A stretch of 40,450 nt of DNA from a virus. How positions within the stretch are numbered: position 1 is the stretch's first letter; the number at the start of each line of letters is the position of its first letter. Below, one piece after another: positions 14,905 through 22,515 of the stretch. The notes under the pieces were generated by a model. That model ran no database searches. It saw only the letters and a program-made list of their open reading frames with translations, and was not told the origin of the DNA. A program made the translations under genes and the position numbers. The stretch covers positions 1 through 40,450 of the IMG/VR virus record IMGVR_UViG_3300025849_000079; one strand, given 5' to 3'.

Positions 14905-15071
14905 ACAACAGAACCTATCAATTTAAATGCTCCCAACATACCAAAGAATACGACTGCTTGTACTATAGTAGCATATGCGATTTGACGCATAGGGTGGATT
15001 TCAGTCAACTTCTCTATCCAAGACTCACTTGGTGCTAAATTGACTACTTGTAGTATCTTTTCTTTCTTCAT
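14901..15071 (-). CDS. Mini membrane protein, 56 residues
   Basis: The frame begins at ATG 15071 and its TGA overlaps the cytidylyltransferase ATG, a good sign that it is translated. The first 30 residues are amphipathic and charged (MKKEKILQVV, then SWIEKLTEIHPMRQ), followed by one hydrophobic segment from about 31 to 56 (IAYATIVQAVVFFGMLGAFKLIG). No ribosome site is obvious, since the 30 bases upstream are nearly all A and T. It is probably a single-pass membrane protein of unknown role. Confidence 0.6.
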   Translation of the reverse strand: MKKEKILQVVNLAPSESWIEKLTEIHPMRQIAYATIVQAVVFFGMLGAFKLIGSVV

Positions 15072-15091
15072 AAAAATAATTAAAATATCGC

Positions 15092-15120
15092 TTGACAGAT
15101 TGAAAAATCTGTGCTATAAT
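15092..15120 (+). promoter_or_regulatory. Antisense sigma70-type promoter (plus strand)
   Basis: TTGACA (15092-15097), 17 bases, TATAAT (15115-15120) on the plus strand, opposite to every gene here. RNA would start near 15127 and run antisense to the Sm-like gene and uvsW. The spacer contains a 7-bp hairpin with a GAAA loop (acagatt and aatctgt). Confidence 0.65.
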
Positions 15121-15153
15121 AAACTTAACGTTTGCCCCCCAGTGAATACATAA

Positions 15154-15585
15154 TTAATGAATCGTTGGAAACTTCAAAACGTTGCTCTTTCCACCATCAG
15201 AATCACCACTGACTTTTTCTTCCCATTCTTCCCATGGATTATATGGTTCTGAATTACCTGCTTCGGTTAAGTCTTCTTCGTCATCAAACACATACATCTG
15301 CTCTATACCATCAAGATATTGTTTTACCAACTGATTGATAGGATTTGCGATACCCATGATCTTATCAACCTTAATCAATACGAATCTATCTGGATCATCT
15401 TGGTAACACATAAACAAACGAAATGTCCATATACGTGATGTATCATCATTCGTATGAAATTGAATCTGAAGAGGTGCTCTAACAATAAGATCTTCATCTG
15501 TCTCTTCAACAATCTCACAGATAATCTCTTCACCAGAGACTAACTTTAATTGTTTAATTTTCTTAACGTTATAATGCATCATCAT
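15154..15585 (-). CDS. Small acidic protein with Sm-like N-terminus
   Basis: The protein has 143 residues (141 if the third Met is the start). Residues about 8-38 (IKQLKLVSGEEIICEIVEETDEDLIVRAPL) have the strand-turn pattern of LSm/Hfq proteins: a hydrophobic strand, a G-E turn, then D-x-x-hydrophobic-V. The C-terminal 45 residues are strongly acidic and disordered-looking (FDDEEDLTEAGNSEPYNPWEEWEEK). It overlaps uvsW by 17 bases, so it is coupled to it. An RNA-binding or anti-repressor role is imaginable but not shown. A perfect antisense promoter lies just beyond its 3' end. Confidence 0.65.
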   Translation of the reverse strand: MMMHYNVKKIKQLKLVSGEEIICEIVEETDEDLIVRAPLQIQFHTNDDTSRIWTFRLFMCYQDDPDRFVLIKVDKIMGIANPINQLVKQYLDGIEQMYVFDDEEDLTEAGNSEPYNPWEEWEEKVSGDSDGGKSNVLKFPTIH

Positions 15586-17095
15586 TTTCCTTGGGGAGTT
15601 GTGTCCCTTTTAAATCTATAGGATAGACCTTATATCTAAACCCTTCCTTAGTATATATCTTAATCCTTTCGGCACTATGTTTAAGAGTAAAGTTCTTGTA
15701 TCCTTTAGTATGAAAATCGTCTGCGATATCATATAACTTAGTTACTTGCCCGTTGTCTGATTGTCTGAGTCCTCGTCCGATTGACTGAAGTACTTTGACT
15801 TGAGATTTTGATGGAGTCCCAAACACAATATTATGAAGGTTGCGAATATTAATCCCAGTGCTAAAAGTCCCCAAAGAAGCGACAATAATTGCATCATTTT
15901 CTTTCTCCACTATTCCTCTGATTTTTTCACGGTCAGATGCATCGACCTCACCAGAAACATAGAATACCTTTCTTCCTTCTTCTACTGCCTCTCTGATCAG
16001 TTCGACTAATACCTTGCCGTGCTTTTCCACGAACTGAAACATCACAAGTGTGTTGCCTTTAAGGTCAACTGTCAACTTAGTAATGAATCGGTTACGTGCT
16101 TCGTTTGTTACAATGTAATCAATTTCTTCTTGGTAAGTTCTACCGTTCATCATGTGACATACATCATTATGATAACGCAGTAGTAAAACTGAAATATCCA
16201 GTTCTGCAAGTTGTTTATCTTTCTGCAATTGTGCGGTGGTAGTCACCGTGTTTACCTTACCGAATAAACCTTCGAGCACAAGTTTGTTGGTCTCTGTGCC
16301 GTCCAGTGTTCCTGTCGTGCCATATCTATATCTGGCATTGACACACTTATCCATCATAGTAGATAGTGACTTTGCTTTGAACAGGTGTACCTCATCTCCG
16401 AATATTGCTTCGAACTGTTCAAAGAAGTCCGTGCCAAACTTGTAGATAGATTGCCATGTAGAGATAATGATAGGACAATCCGTTGTCTTATCTTTACCAG
16501 AATATATCCTGTGACAGTTAGTCTCTACATCATATCCATAGTCTTCGAAGTCTTTATACATCTGCTCCACCAATGATGTAGTAGGTACGATGATTAAAGT
16601 TTTCTTAACGTTCTTTTTTTCCTTGACATATCGCATTAAATTGTATATAATAAAACTCTTGCCACTGCCAGTTGGAGATAGTAGTAAACATCGTTTCTGT
16701 TCGATACCATGTGTTACTGCTTTGTACTGATACTCTCTTAGATCAAACGGCATCTTCCAATCTTTCATAATCTTTATGAGTGACTGGTGATCTACGTTAT
16801 TAGTCTGTGAGGGTATACCATATTTGGTATTGTCTACAATTTGTAGTGGATAGAATCGATCAGCACAAAACTTTTTCAAGTGATGATACAGACCCACGTT
16901 CATTTGTTTGGTGACCATGTTATATAACTTAACACGACCATCCCAAACCTTACGTTTGAACGCTGGCATATAACGATGGCCTGGAACGAAGAATGAGAAA
17001 TGTTCCCTCAACTCTTGTTCTTGACCTGCGTTAGATTCTATTGCCATGTACGAGTGGTTTAATAATCTCACTCTTATGGTATTATCAATACCCAT
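15569..17095 (-). CDS. uvsW: ATP-dependent helicase UvsW
   Basis: UvsW is a RecG-like superfamily 2 helicase. It unwinds R-loops and branched DNA, switching replication from origin-dependent to recombination-dependent mode. In 508 residues I see the N-terminal UvsW domain (about 1-100), Q-motif-like LREYQYKAV, Walker A LSPTGSGKSF near 137-146, motif II FGDEVHLF, motif III TGT, and motif VI QSIGRGLRQ near 445. Length equals T4 UvsW (503). It is TAATG-coupled to uvsY. In T4 uvsW is expressed late. A perfect antisense promoter lies within the gene. Confidence 0.96.
   Translation of the reverse strand: MGIDNTIRVRLLNHSYMAIESNAGQEQELREHFSFFVPGHRYMPAFKRKVWDGRVKLYNMVTKQMNVGLYHHLKKFCADRFYPLQIVDNTKYGIPSQTNNVDHQSLIKIMKDWKMPFDLREYQYKAVTHGIEQKRCLLLSPTGSGKSFIIYNLMRYVKEKKNVKKTLIIVPTTSLVEQMYKDFEDYGYDVETNCHRIYSGKDKTTDCPIIISTWQSIYKFGTDFFEQFEAIFGDEVHLFKAKSLSTMMDKCVNARYRYGTTGTLDGTETNKLVLEGLFGKVNTVTTTAQLQKDKQLAELDISVLLLRYHNDVCHMMNGRTYQEEIDYIVTNEARNRFITKLTVDLKGNTLVMFQFVEKHGKVLVELIREAVEEGRKVFYVSGEVDASDREKIRGIVEKENDAIIVASLGTFSTGINIRNLHNIVFGTPSKSQVKVLQSIGRGLRQSDNGQVTKLYDIADDFHTKGYKNFTLKHSAERIKIYTKEGFRYKVYPIDLKGTQLPKENDDAL
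16623..16651 (+). promoter_or_regulatory. Antisense sigma70-type promoter inside uvsW (plus strand)
   Basis: TTGACA (16623-16628), 17 bases, TATAAT (16646-16651) on the plus strand inside the uvsW coding region. RNA would start near 16658 and be antisense to the N-terminal third of uvsW and then uvsY. Confidence 0.55.
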
Positions 17096-17541
17096 TACCC
17101 ACCTGCTTCAAACTGTCTCCACCTTATCATATTACCAATAGTTTGATGTCTCCATTTGAGATTATCAACTATATCTGTCAATGTACTTATAATGGTTTTA
17201 TAGTACTCAATCTTCTCTACAGATCTTTGTATCTCTGGATCTGCATTATAGTAGTACTCCATCTCACCTTTAAGTATCTTTAGTCCATTAAATGGATCTG
17301 GTTCCCAACCACTGGCAAGGATCTCTTCTTGAGACATCTTACCATTGTAGTACAACCACTTCTGTTTCAATAAAGTCAACTGTGCATTCTCTGCACGTTT
17401 ATGTTGCAACTTAGTTAGTGATAGGTACTGCAAGTATTTGGCATGTAGGTTGGGGGTGTTCATAGACACATCATCTAATTTGTGCTGTCCAATCACACAG
17501 TCTTCTTTCCACTCTTTCAATATGCTTTCAAGATCTAACAT
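17095..17541 (-). CDS. uvsY: Recombination mediator UvsY
   Basis: UvsY loads recombinase UvsX on single-stranded DNA coated with gp32. The 148-residue protein follows the T4 UvsY plan (137 residues): LESILKEWKEDCVI and LDDVSMNTPNLHAKYLQYLSLTKLQ at the N-terminus, LLKQKWLYYNGK, and the closing IRWRQFEAGG equivalent to MRAFEAGK. It has a GAGGA ribosome site and follows an extremely AT-rich region. In T4 uvsY is next to uvsW and near origin ori(uvsY). Confidence 0.93.
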   Translation of the reverse strand: MLDLESILKEWKEDCVIGQHKLDDVSMNTPNLHAKYLQYLSLTKLQHKRAENAQLTLLKQKWLYYNGKMSQEEILASGWEPDPFNGLKILKGEMEYYYNADPEIQRSVEKIEYYKTIISTLTDIVDNLKWRHQTIGNMIRWRQFEAGG

Positions 17542-17559
17542 TATATTTTCCTCATTCTG

Positions 17560-17619
17560 TATTATATATTATTCTATATCATATAGACTATATTATATAT
17601 TATTCTATATTATATATTA
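17560..17619. repeat. AT-only region with 20-bp direct repeat upstream of uvsY (candidate unwinding element)
   Basis: These 60 bases have only a handful of G or C. The 20-mer tattatatattattctatat occurs perfectly at 17560-17579 and again at 17591-17610, 31 bases apart. Within each repeat there are self-complementary TATA tracts and, on the minus strand, TATAAT hexamers, though no TTGACA stands at the right distance. Its place beside uvsY recalls the T4 ori(uvsY) DNA unwinding element. Confidence 0.6.
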
Positions 17620-17624
17620 CGAAA

Positions 17625-18260
17625 TTATCCTCGTTGGATATGCTCTACGCAATCCTCCCACCAATCAGTAAGAGGTCGCATTCTGTCAGAAGTATCTGCC
17701 ATGACATAACTTAGAGTAATTCTTTTACAATTCGTTCTTGCACAATGGTATACATGTTCATTTTCTTCACGTGCACCAAAGTACCCTGCTTTACACGACC
17801 AACCCACCTTGTCTTGCATACGTACTTTCTTACCTTCTTTGTCGAGGTACTCAAAGTAACCGTCACCAGTCTCTGACCAAGTAAAGATCAGATTATGACC
17901 AACTGCATTCTCATTCGTATGCCATGCGATAAAACCATCGGGTGGATACATCTGAGACAATGCACTGTGACTTACTCCAAGTTCAAGAGAGAGTCTGTCG
18001 TTAATATCATTATACACTATTTTGTATTGAGAGTCAAGTCCGTTATAGTGATCTGGTTTTAAACAATAAGAACATGCGTTCTTGGGACTACCGTCATGAT
18101 CTTCCATGATAGACTCAAGAAACTCATCTCCAGTCCAGTAGTCTGGGTTGTCTCCATTTAATTGATTATTAGTCAACGCAATCGGTTGATTTAAAAAGAA
18201 GTATTGGAACTCTTCAAGTATCGATTGTACTTGGGGATTCATAATATTAACGTTCTGCAT
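17625..18260 (-). CDS. 2OG-Fe(II) oxygenase-like protein, HxN variant (paralogue 1)
   Basis: This 211-residue protein has the beta-helix core of 2-oxoglutarate/iron oxygenases such as prolyl hydroxylases. MYPPDGFIAWHTNENAVGHN carries the first metal His114, but the usual HxD is HTN, so Asn116 stands for Asp. The second metal His is likely His172 in VYHCARTNCKRITLSY, with Arg180 as the 2-oxoglutarate anchor. GWSCKAGYFG lies between. It is a clear paralogue of the protein at 36535-37233 with the same core. It is coupled (TAATG) to the tail-tube-like gene upstream. Loss of the acidic ligand could mean a different metal chemistry, as in halogenases, or loss of catalysis. Confidence 0.7.
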   Translation of the reverse strand: MQNVNIMNPQVQSILEEFQYFFLNQPIALTNNQLNGDNPDYWTGDEFLESIMEDHDGSPKNACSYCLKPDHYNGLDSQYKIVYNDINDRLSLELGVSHSALSQMYPPDGFIAWHTNENAVGHNLIFTWSETGDGYFEYLDKEGKKVRMQDKVGWSCKAGYFGAREENEHVYHCARTNCKRITLSYVMADTSDRMRPLTDWWEDCVEHIQRG

Positions 18261-18751
18261 TATTTTATCTCGAATGAACTAAATCTAAATCCTACTGTGA
18301 ATGTTGGGTATACTACATCACCTGTGTTTGATGTCATAGTTATCTGACCGATATTGGTAGGTAAACAATCAAAGTATTTAATTTCTACGTTGTTGTTATT
18401 ATGTGATGTGAGAATAATAAGAGTGATATCAGAATACGTTTGTGTCTTGGCACCACCTATTGTATTACTCTGTCCTTCATTGACGATACGTTCCAACCAA
18501 CTCTGCATCTCTTTATATGACTTCATGTCTTCATCAAGAATAACTTCAAGTGATAGTTCAGAGTATGTGATCTTATCACCTGCCAATGGTACAGATGTAA
18601 CACGTGCTACAGGTAGTTCTACTGGGTTGGCATTTGCGCCTGGATGTGTAACCGACTGAGCAAAGAACTGTAGGTTCTGATATTCTTCCCCAGATACAAT
18701 AAACTTGAATCCTGTAGGTTGTAAGTAATTTTTGTTTGTAGTAAGTGCCAT
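18260..18751 (-). CDS. Tail-tube-like protein, gp19 paralogue
   Basis: This 163-residue protein has the tail-tube fold pattern of T4 gp19: NYLQPTGFKFIVSG, FAQSVTHPGANANPVELPVARVTSVPLAGDKITYSELSLEVILDEDM, and YKEMQSWLERIV, then a final VYPTFTVGFRFSSFEI. It is similar in plan to the gp19 gene at 24195 but divergent. Proteins of this fold also form tube initiators (gp48, gp54) or a tail terminator, so it may act at one end of the tube. It has its own late promoter after the gp23 terminator. Confidence 0.75.
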   Translation of the reverse strand: MALTTNKNYLQPTGFKFIVSGEEYQNLQFFAQSVTHPGANANPVELPVARVTSVPLAGDKITYSELSLEVILDEDMKSYKEMQSWLERIVNEGQSNTIGGAKTQTYSDITLIILTSHNNNNVEIKYFDCLPTNIGQITMTSNTGDVVYPTFTVGFRFSSFEIK

Positions 18752-18773
18752 AGTAACCTCTTAATTATACCTC

Positions 18774-18781
18774 TATTTATA
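18774..18781 (-). promoter_or_regulatory. Late promoter after gp23
   Basis: TATAAATA on the minus strand, about 22 bases before the ATG of the tail-tube-like gene and just downstream of the gp23 terminator. Confidence 0.75.
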
Positions 18782-18794
18782 CAAGTTATAAAGC

Positions 18795-18824
18795 AAAAAA
18801 AAGGGAGACCGAAGTCTCCCTTTA
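18795..18824 (-). terminator. Rho-independent terminator of gp23
   Basis: On the minus strand AAAGGGAGAC, a TTCG tetraloop, GTCTCCCTTT and a run of further Ts form a classical strong terminator 20 bases after the gp23 stop. Confidence 0.95.
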
Positions 18825-18844
18825 AAACAAATACTAAAGTATTC

Positions 18845-20167
18845 TTATGTGAGGATGTTGTCCACACGGAAGATACGGTAGTACTGGTTAGTCTTAGCAG
18901 TAGCAAGACCAGATGCAGGAGTCGCACCGACAAATGGGTTTGATGCCATTCCGTAACGAGTCTTAAATCCGATTTTTGGTTGGAAAGTATCTTCCCCAAC
19001 TGCTTTAACCATTTGCAAAGGAACGTATGGGCAGTAGAATAAACCTGCGTCATATGCGTTAGTACCTTTGTAACCAACAGTGATGTAATCTGCTTGAGCA
19101 TATGGATCGATATACACTTTGATACGTCCGTTTAGAGTACCTGCAAAAGTGTTACCTGTGTCATCAACCTGTAGGTTAGTAGACATAGCAGGAGTGTAAT
19201 CAAGCATACCAGAAGCAGAAAGAGCAGTAGCAACATCTGAAGAACAGATTACTACGTTACCTTTACCACGTCTTGTTTCTTTAGCGATCACGTTACATTC
19301 ACGGTCAATTTGTACTACAAGACCTTTGAATTTCTCAGCAGACCAACGTCCGTCAGCATCTGAAGAAAGATCAAAGATACCGTTCTTAGTTACGTTTGCT
19401 TGAAGAGCACCAGTTTTTGCTTGACTATTGATAGTACGGATAACTTCACGGTTAATTTCCGCAAGGATCTCAGTACTAAGAATGTTAGCAAGTTCAGTTT
19501 CTGCATCCAGACCATGAATTGCTTTAAGGTCTTGAGCAAGTTCTAAACTGTACTCTGCTTTAAGAGCACGACTCTTAGCAGTAACAGTTGCTTTTTCAAT
19601 GGTGAAACCCATTTCTTCAAAAGCAGCGCCACCACTTGAACCATATGCTTCCATATTAGCAGTAGTATCACCAGTTCCTGTTCCACCTGCACGTAGTGCA
19701 TCAGCACTGTCACCAGCGGGAGCAATCCCGTTGAATCCAGATACGTTATCTGAATCGTGAGTACCAACACCAGAGAAGTTAGTCTCTGCTTCGTTGAATA
19801 ATGCTTCACGTGAAGATGTAGCACCTGCACCATAACGTGCCTTCATCGCAAAGATGAGACCAGTTGGGCCAGACATAGGTTGTACACCACATACGTCATA
19901 TGCCATTAGGTTAGGCATTGCACGGCGTACAAGTGAAATTAACACAGGATCCCAAGTTCCGATTGAACCAGTATTAGCACCTGCTGGCGCTGCTTCGTTC
20001 AACCCACCGAAACCGTTGTGTTGTGAGCGTTCTTCCATCATTGCGATCTCTTGGTTTTCCAAGATAGCGGCAGTGACAGCTCTACGCTGGTGGTCTTTAA
20101 TCTCGCCAGCAGAACTTTCGTTCAGTACTGGTGACCACTTTTCGATTAATTTATCGTAAGAGTTCAT
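18845..20167 (-). CDS. 23: Major capsid protein gp23
   Basis: gp23 builds the hexamers of the head and is cut by protease gp21 during maturation. The 440-residue protein shows the T4 pattern: an N-terminal delta segment with many Glu and Lys, TGLIFAMKARYG near 108-119, an insertion-rich middle with Gly/Ala/Ser, AEYSLELAQDLKAIHGLDAETELANILSTEI near 205-235, and FKTRYGMASNPF near the C-terminus. The cleavage site after a hydrophobic-x-Glu pattern is plausible near residues 60-65 (GLNEAAPAG). It lies downstream of scaffold gene 22 with an AAGGA ribosome site. Confidence 0.98.
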   Translation of the reverse strand: MNSYDKLIEKWSPVLNESSAGEIKDHQRRAVTAAILENQEIAMMEERSQHNGFGGLNEAAPAGANTGSIGTWDPVLISLVRRAMPNLMAYDVCGVQPMSGPTGLIFAMKARYGAGATSSREALFNEAETNFSGVGTHDSDNVSGFNGIAPAGDSADALRAGGTGTGDTTANMEAYGSSGGAAFEEMGFTIEKATVTAKSRALKAEYSLELAQDLKAIHGLDAETELANILSTEILAEINREVIRTINSQAKTGALQANVTKNGIFDLSSDADGRWSAEKFKGLVVQIDRECNVIAKETRRGKGNVVICSSDVATALSASGMLDYTPAMSTNLQVDDTGNTFAGTLNGRIKVYIDPYAQADYITVGYKGTNAYDAGLFYCPYVPLQMVKAVGEDTFQPKIGFKTRYGMASNPFVGATPASGLATAKTNQYYRIFRVDNILT

Positions 20168-20181
20168 AATTGTTTCCTTAA

Positions 20182-21222
20182 TTATAGTGTTTTAGATGTT
20201 TTTCTAATTGCAGTGAGATATGAGTCCATTGCACTTGAAGTTTCCAGAATTTGCTCTGGTTCCTCATCTACAATTTGCACATCTTCCACTACGGTTTGTG
20301 AGAAATATTGTTCTTTGATAGTCTCTACCTTAGAGGCAAAGTCATCAGAAAAATCAATGCTCTCACATAGACCTTTCAATTTCTCGATTTGGGTGTCTGC
20401 CAAACCACGACTTGCTTCTGTGATGATAGCATCACGTTTCAACAATTCGAGTTCTTCTGACAATTTAATAGACTCACCAGTTTGCTTGTTAAGAGACTCT
20501 TCGAGTTCCTCAACTTGCTCTGCTAATTCGTCAACTAAATCTACCTTGGACTCTGGCACTTCGATGTGGGATTCTACGAATAGATCCTTCATCTTAGTCA
20601 TAAAGTTCTCAGCAATCTCAGTCCTAAGACCGTTCTGTACTGCAACCTTATTATCTTCCATCCAAGATTCAACTACGTAGTTTAAATAAGAATCTACTTT
20701 CTCAACAAGTTCGGACTTAATAGTCGTTACTTCTTCAGCAAGTTCTTCTTTATATTGTGTTTCGATACGAGACACTTCTTCAGACAACTTTGATTTCAAC
20801 GATGCTTCAAAGATGATTGCTGTTTTGCTCTTGAATTCATCGGATAGAGTTGCCTCTGATTCCATGATTCCTTCGAGTTCAGCAGTTGTATCAATTGGAG
20901 ATTCAGCAAGTGCTTCGTCTTCAAAATCTACATCTTCACCCATGACTTTACCGTATGATGCTTGTAGGTCTACTTTCTTCATAGAATTAAGTTTACCGTA
21001 CATAGCAGAAATCATACCTGCCTTAGTTTTAGGAACAGGTGCTTTCTTAACTGCATCCGCTGCCTTATCTACTGAAGCAATAGAATCTACTTCAGAGGTA
21101 GGTTGAGCATCAACCGCACCACTGGATCCTTTTGGTTCAGATTTTTCTTCGAGGTTTTCCTCCACAATGTCGTTAATTTCTTCATCGTGAAGCGCAACTT
21201 CGACTTTTTTTTCTTCAGTCAT
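20182..21222 (-). CDS. 22: Prohead scaffold protein gp22
   Basis: gp22 forms the internal core on which the prohead shell assembles and is then degraded by gp21. The 346 residues are highly charged, rich in Glu, Lys, Ser and Ala, and helical, with long heptad-like coils at about 130-180 and 215-260 (VDELAEQVEELEESLNKQ). The C-terminus (SAMDSYLTAIRKTSKTL) matches the T4 gp22 end, which contacts gp23. AAGGAG precedes the ATG. It is longer than T4 gp22 (269). Confidence 0.93.
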   Translation of the reverse strand: MTEEKKVEVALHDEEINDIVEENLEEKSEPKGSSGAVDAQPTSEVDSIASVDKAADAVKKAPVPKTKAGMISAMYGKLNSMKKVDLQASYGKVMGEDVDFEDEALAESPIDTTAELEGIMESEATLSDEFKSKTAIIFEASLKSKLSEEVSRIETQYKEELAEEVTTIKSELVEKVDSYLNYVVESWMEDNKVAVQNGLRTEIAENFMTKMKDLFVESHIEVPESKVDLVDELAEQVEELEESLNKQTGESIKLSEELELLKRDAIITEASRGLADTQIEKLKGLCESIDFSDDFASKVETIKEQYFSQTVVEDVQIVDEEPEQILETSSAMDSYLTAIRKTSKTL

Positions 21223-21232
21223 AATTGACTCC

Positions 21233-21892
21233 TTACATATTAGATTTGATTAACGAGAGGAAATTTTTGAACTCTCGAATTTGTACAGCAGAACTGTATG
21301 CCTTCGGTGCCTTCTTGATTTCTGTCTCCATATCTTCAATTACTTGAGGTTCCAAAATACCGTTATTCCAAACCCAATCTACACCTTCCATAATACCATT
21401 AACAAAAGCATCTGGTGCAGATGGGTCTTGAACAATGTCCACAGTACTCAAGATGAAATCATCTTTAACGTACGCAACACCGTTTCGGTTCTCCAAGCTT
21501 CCCATACCACGAGTTGACACACCCAATTGTACACCACCTTCAAGCAAACCTTTTACGATCTTACCCATTGGAGTATCCAATATTTGTGCCTTTCCGATCA
21601 CATCATTTCCCTCTAACTTGAGGTCTGTGATGAGATGCGAAACCTTGTCCAAGTTAACCGTAGGGCCTTCGGGATGATTTAGTTCCCCAACCGCACGTTT
21701 CTTGCTAACTTGCGTTTGAACGTACTGGTTTACTGCCCTTTCCATAATTGGTTTAGGGTAAACACGTCCGTTCCTGTTCTTTTGATCTGCTTGAGCAAAG
21801 ATACCTTCGATGACATATTTCTTATCACCGTTCTCTTTCTTCTCAATCAGACATTCTAAATTTGTTTCTGTAAATTCACTGATTAGTTTCAT
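21233..21892 (-). CDS. 21: Prohead core protease gp21
   Basis: gp21 is the serine protease that cuts scaffold and capsid proteins at maturation. The 219 residues show the herpes-assemblin-type fold: GIFAQADQKNRNGRVYP near 30-46, the catalytic His73 in GELNHPEGP, Ser126 in QLGVSTRGMGS, and DIVQDPSAPDAFV near 155. Length matches T4 gp21 (212). The ATG overlaps the stop of the upstream gene. Confidence 0.95.
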   Translation of the reverse strand: MKLISEFTETNLECLIEKKENGDKKYVIEGIFAQADQKNRNGRVYPKPIMERAVNQYVQTQVSKKRAVGELNHPEGPTVNLDKVSHLITDLKLEGNDVIGKAQILDTPMGKIVKGLLEGGVQLGVSTRGMGSLENRNGVAYVKDDFILSTVDIVQDPSAPDAFVNGIMEGVDWVWNNGILEPQVIEDMETEIKKAPKAYSSAVQIREFKNFLSLIKSNM

Positions 21893-22116
21893 TTCATTTT
21901 ACCGCCAAGTTCGTTTACAGTAATTTTTAAATTCTTCTTTGCCTCTGCTTCAGTCTTGTAAGTGTCAAGTTTATCACCGTCAATAATAACAGTGAATCCC
22001 TTTATCTCCTTAACAATAGATACAGCAACCTTGGCAATCTTGCCACCTGCTTTACCAGAGAAGACAACTTTACCTTTTGGTGTATACTTCTCTCTTAGTT
22101 CTTTGAAACTTGGCAT
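21889..22116 (-). CDS. Small protein in the gp68 position
   Basis: This 75-residue basic protein (PSFKELREKYTPKGKVVFSGKAGG, then a beta-rich KVAVSIVKEIKGFTVIIDGDKLDTYKTEAEAKKNL) sits between gp67-like and gp21, where T4 has prohead core protein gp68 (141 residues). I see no direct sequence match to gp68. It overlaps gp21 by four bases and has a late promoter upstream but no clear ribosome site. A small prohead-core role is likely from context. Confidence 0.7.
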   Translation of the reverse strand: MPSFKELREKYTPKGKVVFSGKAGGKIAKVAVSIVKEIKGFTVIIDGDKLDTYKTEAEAKKNLKITVNELGGKMK

Positions 22117-22152
22117 ATATTAATTACTTGTTTTAATTAAAAGTTATACAGT

Positions 22153-22160
22153 TATTTATA
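22153..22160 (-). promoter_or_regulatory. Late promoter for the 21/22/23 block
   Basis: TATAAATA on the minus strand about 37 bases before the small gene upstream of 21. It would supply protease, scaffold and capsid messages, which end at the terminator at 18795-18824. Confidence 0.75.
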
Positions 22161-22188
22161 CAAATAAATATCTTAACAGAGAATTAAT

Positions 22189-22515
22189 TTAATCCTCGTC
22201 AACTTCGTCTACAACAACGTCATCTTCTTCGTCTACTACTTCGACTTCTACAGTCTCGTCATCGTCAAATGCGTCATCTGCATCATCAAGATCCATTTCT
22301 GGTTCTTCTGGTGCATCATTAAAGATAGTGTCAGCAACAGACAACCTTTCTGCTTCTAAAGCATCATTCATCTTGTCACCTAAGACATTATCAAAGTGCT
22401 CTTTAGCACGGTTGAAGTTTTGCTGTGCAATAGCATCGATAAAACTATCAATGTTACCTACATTAAGTGCTTCTGCGTCTACTGCTACTTCTTCGTTATT
22501 TTCTACTTCACTCAT
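22189..22515 (-). CDS. 67: Prohead core protein gp67-like
   Basis: The 108-residue protein has a helical N-terminal half (SFIDAIAQQNFNRAKEHFDNVLGDKMNDALEAERLSVADTIF) like the core segment of cyanophage and T4 gp67, and a very acidic C-terminal tail rich in Asp, Glu and Val. T4 gp67 is an internal prohead protein cut into small peptides that stay in the head. The position between 20 and 21 agrees. The ATG overlaps the stop of a 33-residue gene. Confidence 0.8.
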   Translation of the reverse strand: MSEVENNEEVAVDAEALNVGNIDSFIDAIAQQNFNRAKEHFDNVLGDKMNDALEAERLSVADTIFNDAPEEPEMDLDDADDAFDDDETVEVEVVDEEDDVVVDEVDED

